Assembly (NCBI GenBank): GCA_036504855.1
Contig: DASXUL010000153.1
Span: forward strand, 1 to 64,000
Origin: DASXUL01 sp036504855
GTDB taxonomy: Bacteria; Armatimonadota; DTGP01; JAKQQT01
Reading direction: 5' to 3'
DNA: 64,000 nucleotides
Part shown: one piece after another, positions 50,027 through 57,481 of the stretch
Layout of the letters: each line of letters begins with the position of its first letter
Position numbering within the stretch: the first letter of the stretch is position 1
Made by a program: the position numbers and the translations under genes
The notes under the pieces: model-generated
The model's database searches: none
What the model saw: the letters and a program-made list of their open reading frames with translations, nothing else
What the model was told of the DNA's origin: nothing

Positions 50027-51427
50027 ATGCGCTTCCCGATCCGGGCCGCCGCCTTCGCACTCGCGGTCGCGGCGCCCCTATATGCTCAAACGCCGGCCAC
50101 TCCGGCGGCCGCTGTTCCCGCCGCGGCCGCCGACGCCGCTCCTGCAATGACTCTGGACGACGCCATTCAGGTCGCCTTGAAGAACAATGAGCTTATCGCT
50201 CTAAGTGATCAGGCCGCCAAGAAGGCCCGCGCCCGCGTCCGCGAGGTCGCCGCCGGAGCCCTTCCGAAGCTCAACGCCTCCGCCCAGTATACGAAGCAGA
50301 AAGAGAGCGTTGGGGAGCTGCCGTTCGGGCCCAACGACCCGGAAACGGGGAAGCCCACGCTGGTGCGCGTGGTGTTCAACCCGGCTACCAGCAAGACGGC
50401 CACCGCAACGGCTTCGCAACTTCTCGACGTGTTCGGCGTGGTCCGCCGCGGCCGGAGCATCGCCAGCATCAGCGCCCGCGTGGCGGAACTCAACAAACTC
50501 CGCAGCCGGAGCGAGGTCATCTACCAAACCCGCGCCGCCTATTACAACGTTCTCCGGGCGCAGGGGGCCGTGGATGTGGCCACGGCGTCCGTGACGGACG
50601 TCGAAGAGCAACTCCGTCTCGCCCAGGCCAACCTCGCCGCCGGCACGGCGCCTCAGTTTGACGTAACGCGCGCTCAGGTTACCCTGGCGGACCGGCAGCA
50701 GACGTTGATCAACACGAAGGATCAGCTCAGCCTCGCCGGTTCCGCGCTGAACAACGTGCTGGGCCGCGACGTGAACGCGCCGGTGAGCCTGGCGGCCGTG
50801 GTGGAGGCGCCCAACCGCGAGGTGGATATCACTGGCCAGACCGAGAAGGCCCTCGAAAGCCGCCCCGAGGTCATCCAGGCCGACCTGGGCGTAAAGGCGA
50901 ACCGTGAGGTTGTGGGCCTGCAGCGCCTTGGAACTTATCCGCAGTTCGCCTTGTCCGGCACGTATCAGCACGACTTTACCGCCGCCGGACTCAGCCCTAG
51001 CAACGCGTACTGGAGCTACGGGGTCAGCGTCAGCCTCCCCCTCTACGAGGGCGGCGCCACACGCGCGAGGGTCGACCAGGCGCAGGCCGATGAGCGATCC
51101 GCCGAGCTAACGCGCACTCAGCTTCGCCGGGGCGTGGCCTTGGAGGTCCGCCAGTCTGGCTTGCTGGTGCAGGAGGCCGCGGATCGCTTCGATGTCGCCG
51201 ACAAGTCCGTGGCGCTGGCCGAGGAAGCTCTTCGCCTGGCGCGAGTGCGATACGAAAACGGCGTGGCCACCCAACTGGAGGTTACCGACGCCGAGACCCA
51301 GCTCTCGCAGGCTCGATTCAACCGCAACAACACGCGATACGACTATCTCACTGCACGCGCCGCTTTCGACGCTTCCCTGATGGGCCGGCTTTCGTCCGGC
51401 GTTCAGAGCAGCGGCGGCGGATCCTAG
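50027..51427 (+). CDS. TolC-family outer-membrane efflux protein
   Basis: 466 residues. Signal peptide MRFPIRAAAFALAVAAPLYA, an Ala/Pro-rich leader, then the duplicated OEP (outer membrane efflux) pattern: MTLDDAIQVALKNNELIALS, AAGALPKLNASAQYTKQ, RAAYYNVLRAQGAVDVAT, AQANLAAGTAPQFDVTRAQVTLA in repeat one, and a second half ending ARVRYENGVATQLEVTDAETQLSQARFN. It would form a trimeric tunnel across the outer membrane, docking to the adaptor and RND pump encoded next. It lies 39 bp after the AbrB gene on the same strand. Confidence 0.93.
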   Translation: MRFPIRAAAFALAVAAPLYAQTPATPAAAVPAAAADAAPAMTLDDAIQVALKNNELIALSDQAAKKARARVREVAAGALPKLNASAQYTKQKESVGELPFGPNDPETGKPTLVRVVFNPATSKTATATASQLLDVFGVVRRGRSIASISARVAELNKLRSRSEVIYQTRAAYYNVLRAQGAVDVATASVTDVEEQLRLAQANLAAGTAPQFDVTRAQVTLADRQQTLINTKDQLSLAGSALNNVLGRDVNAPVSLAAVVEAPNREVDITGQTEKALESRPEVIQADLGVKANREVVGLQRLGTYPQFALSGTYQHDFTAAGLSPSNAYWSYGVSVSLPLYEGGATRARVDQAQADERSAELTRTQLRRGVALEVRQSGLLVQEAADRFDVADKSVALAEEALRLARVRYENGVATQLEVTDAETQLSQARFNRNNTRYDYLTARAAFDASLMGRLSSGVQSSGGGS

Positions 51428-51495
51428 TAACCCCGCGGGGCAGCCCACCTCAGAGTGAGGGACGCCCCGGACCATATGAAGAGACCAGAGAAGCC

Positions 51496-52998
51496 ATGAA
51501 CCAGAAACGCTCTCCGATCGCACTAGTGGCGGCGTCGATCGTGATGATCTTGCTCGTCGTCGCAATGTACACGCTGTCCACAAGGCGCCCCAAGCCGAAG
51601 GCAGTTATCACGCAGAACTCCGTTCAGGAGGAGACCGGCATCCCGGTGGAGACCACTCCCATCCGCGTGAAGACCGTGGATGACGCGCTCTCCGTAACCG
51701 GCCAGTTGGCCGCCGAAAGCACTGTCAGCCTCAGCACGAAGGTGCCGGGGAAGGTGCTCCGCGTTGCCGCCCGAGAGGGCAGTTCCGTGCGCCAGGGCGA
51801 GGTGGTGATCCAGCTTGACGATGCGGATGCCCGCAAGGCGCTTCAGCAGGCTGAGGCCGGCGTGCAGCAGGCGCAGGCCGGCGTGCAGGTCGCCCGCGCC
51901 CGTCTCACCTCCGCGCGCACCGCAGCCAAGGTCGGCGACACGCAGTCGCTTACCGCCGTCGCCGGGGCCCGGGCCGGCCTGAAGAGCGCCGAGTCCAGGC
52001 TGGAAGCCGTTCGCACCGGCGCCCGCCGGCAGGAACGCATCCAGAGCCAGAACGCCGTGAACATCGCCAAGGCCAATTTCGACAAGGCGCAGAGCGACTA
52101 CAACCGTTACCAGGGCCTCTATACGCAGGGCGCCATCGCCGCTTCCACCCTGGACATGTACAAGACGAGCCTGGATGTGGCGAAAGCCAACTACAACAAC
52201 GCGCAGCAGTCCGCCAGCCTGGTGGAAGAAGGCGCGCGTACGGAAGATGTCAGCCAGGCCGAGGCCGGCGTTCAGCAGGCCCGTGAGGCGCTGCGCTCCG
52301 CCGAAGCCGCGCAGGCGACCAGCATCAACCGCCAGGAAGACGTTCGGTCGGCCCTTGCCGGCGTACAACAGGCGATCGCCCAGGTCGCCTCAGCGCGAGC
52401 CGGGGTCGCAATCGCCCAACAGAACGTGGCCAACTTCCAGATCCGCGCCCCGCGCTCCGGCTCCGTAACTCTGCGCAACGTGGAGCCCGGCCAGTTCGTT
52501 CAGCCCGGCGTTTCACTGCTGACCATCGTGGACCTCTCCACGGTCTACCTCCAGGCGGATGTGTCGGAAACCGACGTGGAGCGAGTGAAGCCGGGGATGC
52601 CGGTGAACGTCCATGTAGACGCATTCGCCTCGCGCAACTGGCGCGGCTCTGTACAGAGCGTCGTAGCCTCCGCGGACGCGGCGGCGCGCACGTTCACGGC
52701 GCGCGTCGTCGTGGGTAACCCCGACCATACGCTTCGCCCGAACATGTTCGCCCGGGCCGAAATCGTCACCGGGCGCGTGACCAACGCGATGCTGGTTCCC
52801 AAGGAAGCAGTGATCCAGCGCGACGGCAAGACCGCTGTGGCTCGTGTTGACGACGGCAAGGCCGAGATCGTGCCCGTTTCCACCGGCATCACCGAAGGTG
52901 ACCGTATGGTCGTGCGGAGCGCCCAGTTGCGTTCCACGGACCGAATCGTCACGTCGGGGCAGCAGAACCTTACCACCGGCCAGAAGATTACAGAGTGA
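51496..52998 (+). CDS. RND efflux periplasmic adaptor with long coiled coil
   Basis: 500 residues. One N-terminal TM helix (about 9-27) anchors it; a lipoyl/barrel half (VKTVDDALSVTGQLAAESTVSLSTKVPGKVLRV, EGSSVRQGEVVIQLDD) brackets a long helical hairpin (about 110-300), and the second barrel half follows (APRSGSVTLRNVEPGQFVQPGVSLL, VYLQADVSETDVERVKPGMPVNVHVD). The hairpin contains repeated EAGVQQAQ/R-rich heptads, longer than in typical AcrA-type adaptors and closer to HlyD/EmrA length. It bridges TolC and the RND pump. ATG at 51496, after 66 bp spacing from tolC. Confidence 0.9.
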   Translation: MNQKRSPIALVAASIVMILLVVAMYTLSTRRPKPKAVITQNSVQEETGIPVETTPIRVKTVDDALSVTGQLAAESTVSLSTKVPGKVLRVAAREGSSVRQGEVVIQLDDADARKALQQAEAGVQQAQAGVQVARARLTSARTAAKVGDTQSLTAVAGARAGLKSAESRLEAVRTGARRQERIQSQNAVNIAKANFDKAQSDYNRYQGLYTQGAIAASTLDMYKTSLDVAKANYNNAQQSASLVEEGARTEDVSQAEAGVQQAREALRSAEAAQATSINRQEDVRSALAGVQQAIAQVASARAGVAIAQQNVANFQIRAPRSGSVTLRNVEPGQFVQPGVSLLTIVDLSTVYLQADVSETDVERVKPGMPVNVHVDAFASRNWRGSVQSVVASADAAARTFTARVVVGNPDHTLRPNMFARAEIVTGRVTNAMLVPKEAVIQRDGKTAVARVDDGKAEIVPVSTGITEGDRMVVRSAQLRSTDRIVTSGQQNLTTGQKITE

Positions 52999-53081
52999 CG
53001 GCCGGCGAGAGCTAAGGACGCGTGCGGGCCAACCCGGCCCCCGCTCCCCTGCCCTTGCCGCCTTTCACTCCGGAGATAACT

Positions 53082-56000
53082 ATGGGTTTGACATTAGCAG
53101 CCATCCGGCGGCCCGTGTTCATCAGCATGTTCGTGCTGGCGCTGGTGATCCTCGGACTCCGGGCGCGGAACGCGATGCCCAAGGAAGCCAATCCTGACAT
53201 CGAATCGCCGTACATTACCGTGGTTACGGTATATGCCGGCGCCGGGCCCCAGGAGATCGAGACACTGGTAACCAAGCCGCTGGAAGACGCCGTGGCCGGC
53301 GTCAATGGCTTGAAACATATGACCAGCAGCAGCCGGGACGGCCTCAGCGTCATCGCGCTGGAGTTCGAACTCGGCACCGACGTGCAGACCGCCGCCGCCG
53401 ACGTGCGCGACAAAGTATCCGGCGCTCGCAACAGCCTGCCACAGGACGCGCAGGAGCCCTCCGTTTCGCGAGTGAACATCGCGGGCGGCCCTGTGCTGAC
53501 CATTGGCATGCCGGGCACATTGCCTGCATCGGTGCTCCGCCACATTGCAGACACAACCGTGAAGGACGCCTTCGCCAAGGTACCGGGCGCGGCGGCCGTC
53601 TACGTGGACGGCGGCGAAGTGCGCGAGATCCAGGTGCAGGTGGACAAGGATCGACTGCAAGCCTACGGGATGTCGCTGAGTCAGGTGGTGAACGCCATCA
53701 ACCAGCAGAACCTGAACATCCCGGGCGGCAGCGTGAAGGAAACCGGCCGCGAGTACGCCGTCCGTATGGTCGGCGAGTTCACGGACCCGCGGCAGATCGA
53801 GGAAGTCCAGATCCAGGTCCCCGCCCGCCAGGCGAACGCCAAGGCCACACTAGTGCGCCTGGGCGATGTCGCCAAGGTCGTTGACACGGTTGCGGAGCCA
53901 GACCGCATCACCCGCCTCGGCGTGAAGACCGACAAGCCGATCCCCGCCGTGGTCATCGCCGTTCAGCGGCAGTCCGGCGCCAACACGCTGGAGACCGCTA
54001 CCGGCGTGAAGATGGAGATGGCCCGCCTCCTCGGGAAGGTCTACAACGAGACAACCGATCAGTTCGAAGAGTGGAATTCCACAATGGGCGGCGTACGCCC
54101 TGTGCGCATCCTGCCGCAGGGAATCGACATGGTGGTGGCCACCGACGAATCCACCTACGTCCGCGACAGCCTGAACGACGTGAACAAATCGCTGGTGGAG
54201 GGCATCCTCCTGGTTGTGGTGATCGTGTTCCTGTTCCTGCACAGCGGGCGGGCCACGTTCATCGTAGGCCTGGCGATCCCCACCTCGATGGTCGCCACGT
54301 TCTTGCCTCTCCATGCGATGGGGCACACGATGAACTTCATGACGATGTTGGCGTTGTCGCTGGCGGTCGGCATCCTGGTGGACGACAGCATCGTTGTGTT
54401 GGAGAACATCGAGCGGCACCTCCGAAAGGGGGAGGACCCACAGGAGGCGGCTCTCAACGGAAGGTCGGAAATCGGCCTCGCCGCCATCGCGATCACGATG
54501 GTGGACGTGGTGGTGTTCCTGCCGATCGCCTTTATGGGCGGCCTCGTGGGGCAGTTCTTCCGGCCGTTCGGCTGGACGGTTGCCATCGCCACCCTGTTCT
54601 CGCTGTTCATGTCGTTCACGCTCACCCCAATGCTGGCCAGCCGGTTCTTCCAGAAGGGGCATGGCACCGAAGAGACCCGCGCCACTCGACGCGGTTTCTG
54701 GGCGGCCGTATTCAATGGCTTCGACCGGTTCTATGCCGCGCTCGACAACATCTACGAAAGCCTGCTGGCCTGGACGCTGAACAACCGCGCGCTCACGATC
54801 TGGACGGGCTGGGCGGCCCTGGTAACCGTGATGTCCATGATGGTGGAGGACTTCCACGCGAAGGTCGTCTTCGCCATCATCGTGGGCGTGATGCTCTTGA
54901 TGGGCATCGCCTTCAGCCGCGACAAGCTTTTCGGCGTCCTAATCTGCGGGATGTTCCTGGCGCTGGTGTTCCTCGTGCGCCTGCCGCTGCAGAACACCTT
55001 CTTCCCCGACGTGGATCGCGGCCTTTTCAGCGTCACCATTGAGGGACCGTCGGGCCAGAGCCTGGGCACGACGGACCGTCAGGTTGCCCGCGTCGCCGAG
55101 GTCCTGCGGAACCTGCAGGATCCGCTGCATCCGGGCAAGTCGATTGTCGAATACGCCATCTCCACAACCGGAGCCACGTCGTCCGGCGCCAGCCAGGGAT
55201 CGGGCGACGCCGGTAGCCAGTACGGCAACCTCAGCGTCAAGCTCGTTGACAAAAAGGACCGATCGGAGACCCTGCAGGACGTGATGCGGCGCGTTACGCA
55301 GCTCACGGCCAATACCCCCGGCGCCAAAGTGGAAACGCGCACAGCGCAGATGGGCCCCGGCGGCAAGCCGATCACCATGGAGGTGATGGGCTCCGATATG
55401 CAGGACAACGTGAAGGCGGCGAATGCGCTGGCCGCCAAGATGGAGGGCATCAAGGGCCTTGTGGACGTTGCCACCGACTGGAAGGTCGGCAAGCCGGAGC
55501 TACAGATCAACGTAGATCCCAAGCTCGCGGCGGACCGGGGCATCACCGCCGCGCAAGCCGGCGCTGCGGCGCGCATCGCCCTCCAGGGCAGCGGCGAGGG
55601 CGGAGCGGACACCAAGTACCGCGAAGCCGGCGACCAGTACACCATCCGCACGCAGTACGCCAAGCTAAACCGCAACAACGCCGGCGAGGTGAAAAACCTC
55701 ATCATTGGCTCCAGCAACGGCCGGCCCATCTACCTGAAGGACGTGGCGAGCATTACGCTTTCCAACGCCCCTCAGGATATCAAGCGCAAAGATAAACAGC
55801 GGCTCATCACCGTTGACGCCAACGTGGCATCCGGCTACGCGCAGGGTACGCTTCAGCAGATGGTCACCGCCGCGGCAAAGACGGTGCCGTCCGGATCCAG
55901 CACGATCAACGTTGGCGGCATAGGTCAGATGCAGGCCGAGTCGATGATGTACATGATCAGCGCTTTGGGCCTGGCCGTTGTGCTGGTCTACATGCTGATG

Positions 56001-56528
56001 GCCGCTCTCTTCGAGAGCCTCACCACTCCGTTCGTCATCTGGCTGACCCTGCCGCAAGCCCTCGCGGGCGCGCTTCTGGGCCTGATGGTGACGAACAAGG
56101 CGATGAGCATCGTCAGTATGATCGGCATCATCATGCTCATGGGCCTGGTGACGAAGAACGCCATCCTGCTGATCGACTACACCAATACTCTGCGCAGCCG
56201 GGGCAAGGGCCGGCGCGAGGCCATCCTTGAGGCCGGACCAACGCGATTGCGCCCCGTGATGATGACCACGCTGGCGATGATCGGCGGTATGGCCCCAACC
56301 GCCCTGGCGCTGGGCCAGGGCGCCGAGCAGCGCCAGCCGATGGCCATCGCGGTCATCGGCGGCCTCATCCTCAGCACGATGCTGACGCTGCTGGTGATTC
56401 CGGTCACCTACACGCTGATGGATGACATCGTGCAGGGCTCGCACAACACGTGGCTCAGTCTCACCGGCCGCCGCCGCAGGGCGGTTCCGGAGTTCGAGCC
56501 TATGCGCGAACCGGTTGCCGGCGAGTAA
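53082..56528 (+). CDS. RND efflux pump (HAE1/AcrB type), unusually long
   Basis: 1148 residues, against about 1030-1050 for typical AcrB-type pumps. The N-terminal TM1 and porter start (AIRRPVFISMFVLALVILGL, ANPDIESPYITVVTVYAGAGPQEIE) are normal. The proton relay is present: LSLAVGILVDDSIVVLENIERH (two Asp, TM4) and GLVTKNAILLIDY (Lys, TM10). Between the first half's end and the second porter region (about residues 590-650) there are three hydrophobic segments, TIWTGWAALVTVMSMMV, VVFAIIVGVMLLMGIAF and KLFGVLICGMFLALVFLVRLP, where one TM7 is usual. ATG at 53082 follows GGAG; the longer frame adds a Pro-rich leader. Substrates are unknown. Confidence 0.93.
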   Translation: MGLTLAAIRRPVFISMFVLALVILGLRARNAMPKEANPDIESPYITVVTVYAGAGPQEIETLVTKPLEDAVAGVNGLKHMTSSSRDGLSVIALEFELGTDVQTAAADVRDKVSGARNSLPQDAQEPSVSRVNIAGGPVLTIGMPGTLPASVLRHIADTTVKDAFAKVPGAAAVYVDGGEVREIQVQVDKDRLQAYGMSLSQVVNAINQQNLNIPGGSVKETGREYAVRMVGEFTDPRQIEEVQIQVPARQANAKATLVRLGDVAKVVDTVAEPDRITRLGVKTDKPIPAVVIAVQRQSGANTLETATGVKMEMARLLGKVYNETTDQFEEWNSTMGGVRPVRILPQGIDMVVATDESTYVRDSLNDVNKSLVEGILLVVVIVFLFLHSGRATFIVGLAIPTSMVATFLPLHAMGHTMNFMTMLALSLAVGILVDDSIVVLENIERHLRKGEDPQEAALNGRSEIGLAAIAITMVDVVVFLPIAFMGGLVGQFFRPFGWTVAIATLFSLFMSFTLTPMLASRFFQKGHGTEETRATRRGFWAAVFNGFDRFYAALDNIYESLLAWTLNNRALTIWTGWAALVTVMSMMVEDFHAKVVFAIIVGVMLLMGIAFSRDKLFGVLICGMFLALVFLVRLPLQNTFFPDVDRGLFSVTIEGPSGQSLGTTDRQVARVAEVLRNLQDPLHPGKSIVEYAISTTGATSSGASQGSGDAGSQYGNLSVKLVDKKDRSETLQDVMRRVTQLTANTPGAKVETRTAQMGPGGKPITMEVMGSDMQDNVKAANALAAKMEGIKGLVDVATDWKVGKPELQINVDPKLAADRGITAAQAGAAARIALQGSGEGGADTKYREAGDQYTIRTQYAKLNRNNAGEVKNLIIGSSNGRPIYLKDVASITLSNAPQDIKRKDKQRLITVDANVASGYAQGTLQQMVTAAAKTVPSGSSTINVGGIGQMQAESMMYMISALGLAVVLVYMLMAALFESLTTPFVIWLTLPQALAGALLGLMVTNKAMSIVSMIGIIMLMGLVTKNAILLIDYTNTLRSRGKGRREAILEAGPTRLRPVMMTTLAMIGGMAPTALALGQGAEQRQPMAIAVIGGLILSTMLTLLVIPVTYTLMDDIVQGSHNTWLSLTGRRRRAVPEFEPMREPVAGE

Positions 56529-56553
56529 GCCGTTCGCCAAGCGACAGACAAAA

Positions 56554-56590
56554 GGAGGGGGAGATCCGCAATCAGCGGATCTCCCCCTCC
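56554..56590. terminator. 16-bp bidirectional hairpin terminator
   Basis: GGAGGGGGAGATCCGC (56554-56569) pairs perfectly with GCGGATCTCCCCCTCC (56575-56590) around AATCA. On the minus strand it is followed by TTTTG, suiting the RD-rich gene; it also lies 26 bp after the RND pump stop. Confidence 0.85.
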
Positions 56591-56597
56591 GTGGCTT

Positions 56598-56891
56598 TCA
56601 GTCCCGGTCGCGCCGGCCATCGCGATCCCGGTTATCGCGGCGGTCCCGATTGTCGCGCCGTTCGCGGTCCGCGTCGCGGTCGCGCCAGCGGCCCCTTCCC
56701 TGGCCCTCGCTCCGCCAGTCATCGTACCGATAGCGGTCGTCGCGGCGGTAGCGGTCCTGATCGCGGCACTCGTCGCGCCGTTCGTGATGGTCGCGTCGCG
56801 AGCGGGCCTCGGCGCGGGGCGCGGCGGCGGCGAAGAGCGCTATGAGAGATAGCCCAGCGATGGCGTGTTGGGCTCTTCGTGGTACAGTCAT
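56598..56891 (-). CDS. Secreted Arg/Asp-rich disordered protein
   Basis: 97 residues. Signal peptide (MTVPRRAQHAIAGLSLIALFAAAAPRAEA) followed by an almost pure Arg/Asp/Tyr/His polyampholyte: RSRRDHHERRDECRDQDRY, DDRYRYDDWRSEGQGRGR and a C-terminal RRDNRDRRDNRDRDGRRDRD. One cysteine. Such sequences are intrinsically disordered; nickel-, nucleic-acid- or polymer-binding are possibilities, but nothing can be assigned. ATG at 56891 with GGGAGACGGAACG upstream looks genuine, and a strong terminator lies just downstream. GC-rich periodic codons raise some risk of a non-genic low-complexity frame. Confidence 0.65.
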   Translation of the reverse strand: MTVPRRAQHAIAGLSLIALFAAAAPRAEARSRRDHHERRDECRDQDRYRRDDRYRYDDWRSEGQGRGRWRDRDADRERRDNRDRRDNRDRDGRRDRD

Positions 56892-57209
56892 CGTTCCGTC
56901 TCCCTTCTGAAACGCCCGCTGCCCGCATGGGGCGGCGGTTAGGAGGAAGGCCCCTTCCGCGGTTGGACGGGCGCCTTCCCAGGTCTTCTACAGAGAGGAC
57001 GCGCCAGCGCGAGGGGCTGTTCCGGGGGGCGGGAGGCATAGCGGAGACGGCGATGAAAGCCGCGGGAAGAGGTGGAGGGAGCGTACGCGGGATGGCCCAT
57101 CAGGAAGCGGGGCCACGGACCCAGCGAAGTTCCGGCTAGATGGCGAGACGCGCATATGGCAGACTCCTCATAGAGGGATATCGTGCTACAGGCGTCGTGA
57201 GGAGGTCCC
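56892..57209. other. Intergenic region between divergent small genes
   Basis: 318 bp of noncoding sequence between the RD-rich gene (minus) and the small zinc protein (plus). Frames in it are Arg-rich and unrelated to known families. Promoters for both flanking genes should lie here; none was called. Confidence 0.5.
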
Positions 57210-57404
57210 ATGGATTCACGCCAGGCGAAACGCTGCCAGCATCCCGTTCAGGTTGTCCGCCTGGCGGGGATGGCTACGGTGAGCAAACGTTGTGTTGTGT
57301 GCGGCGATGTGACTCTGCTCTTCTGCGCCGAATGCCGCACCTGGCATTCGCCGGAACATGCGGCGCGGCACAGCCGCTGTTTGGAAGCCTCGCCGAACGG
57401 CTAG
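57210..57404 (+). CDS. Small B-box-like zinc-binding protein
   Basis: 64 residues, too short for standard annotation but with a good start (GAGGAGGTCCC then ATG). The core CVVCGDVTLLFCAECRTWHSPEHAARHSRC holds two C-x-x-C pairs and an H-x-x-x-H-x-x-C pattern like a B-box or related cross-brace zinc finger. Such small ribbons usually mediate protein or nucleic-acid contacts. The N-terminus MDSRQAKRCQHPVQVVRLAGMATVSK is basic. No neighbour suggests a partner. Real gene status rests on the start site and the ordered zinc motif. Confidence 0.7.
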   Translation: MDSRQAKRCQHPVQVVRLAGMATVSKRCVVCGDVTLLFCAECRTWHSPEHAARHSRCLEASPNG

Positions 57405-57432
57405 GCAGGCGCGCGCTCACATCCGCAACAAG

Positions 57433-57467
57433 TCGCCTCGCCCGGTGCTGACGCCCGGGCGAGGCGA
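57433..57467. terminator. Hairpin between convergent genes
   Basis: TCGCCTCGCCCGG (57433-57445) pairs perfectly with CCGGGCGAGGCGA (57455-57467). It separates the small zinc protein from the convergent minus-strand gene ending at 57482. No T-run is visible, so the terminator role is inferred from the stem and position. Confidence 0.65.
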
Positions 57468-57481
57468 TGCTGCGTTGGGCG

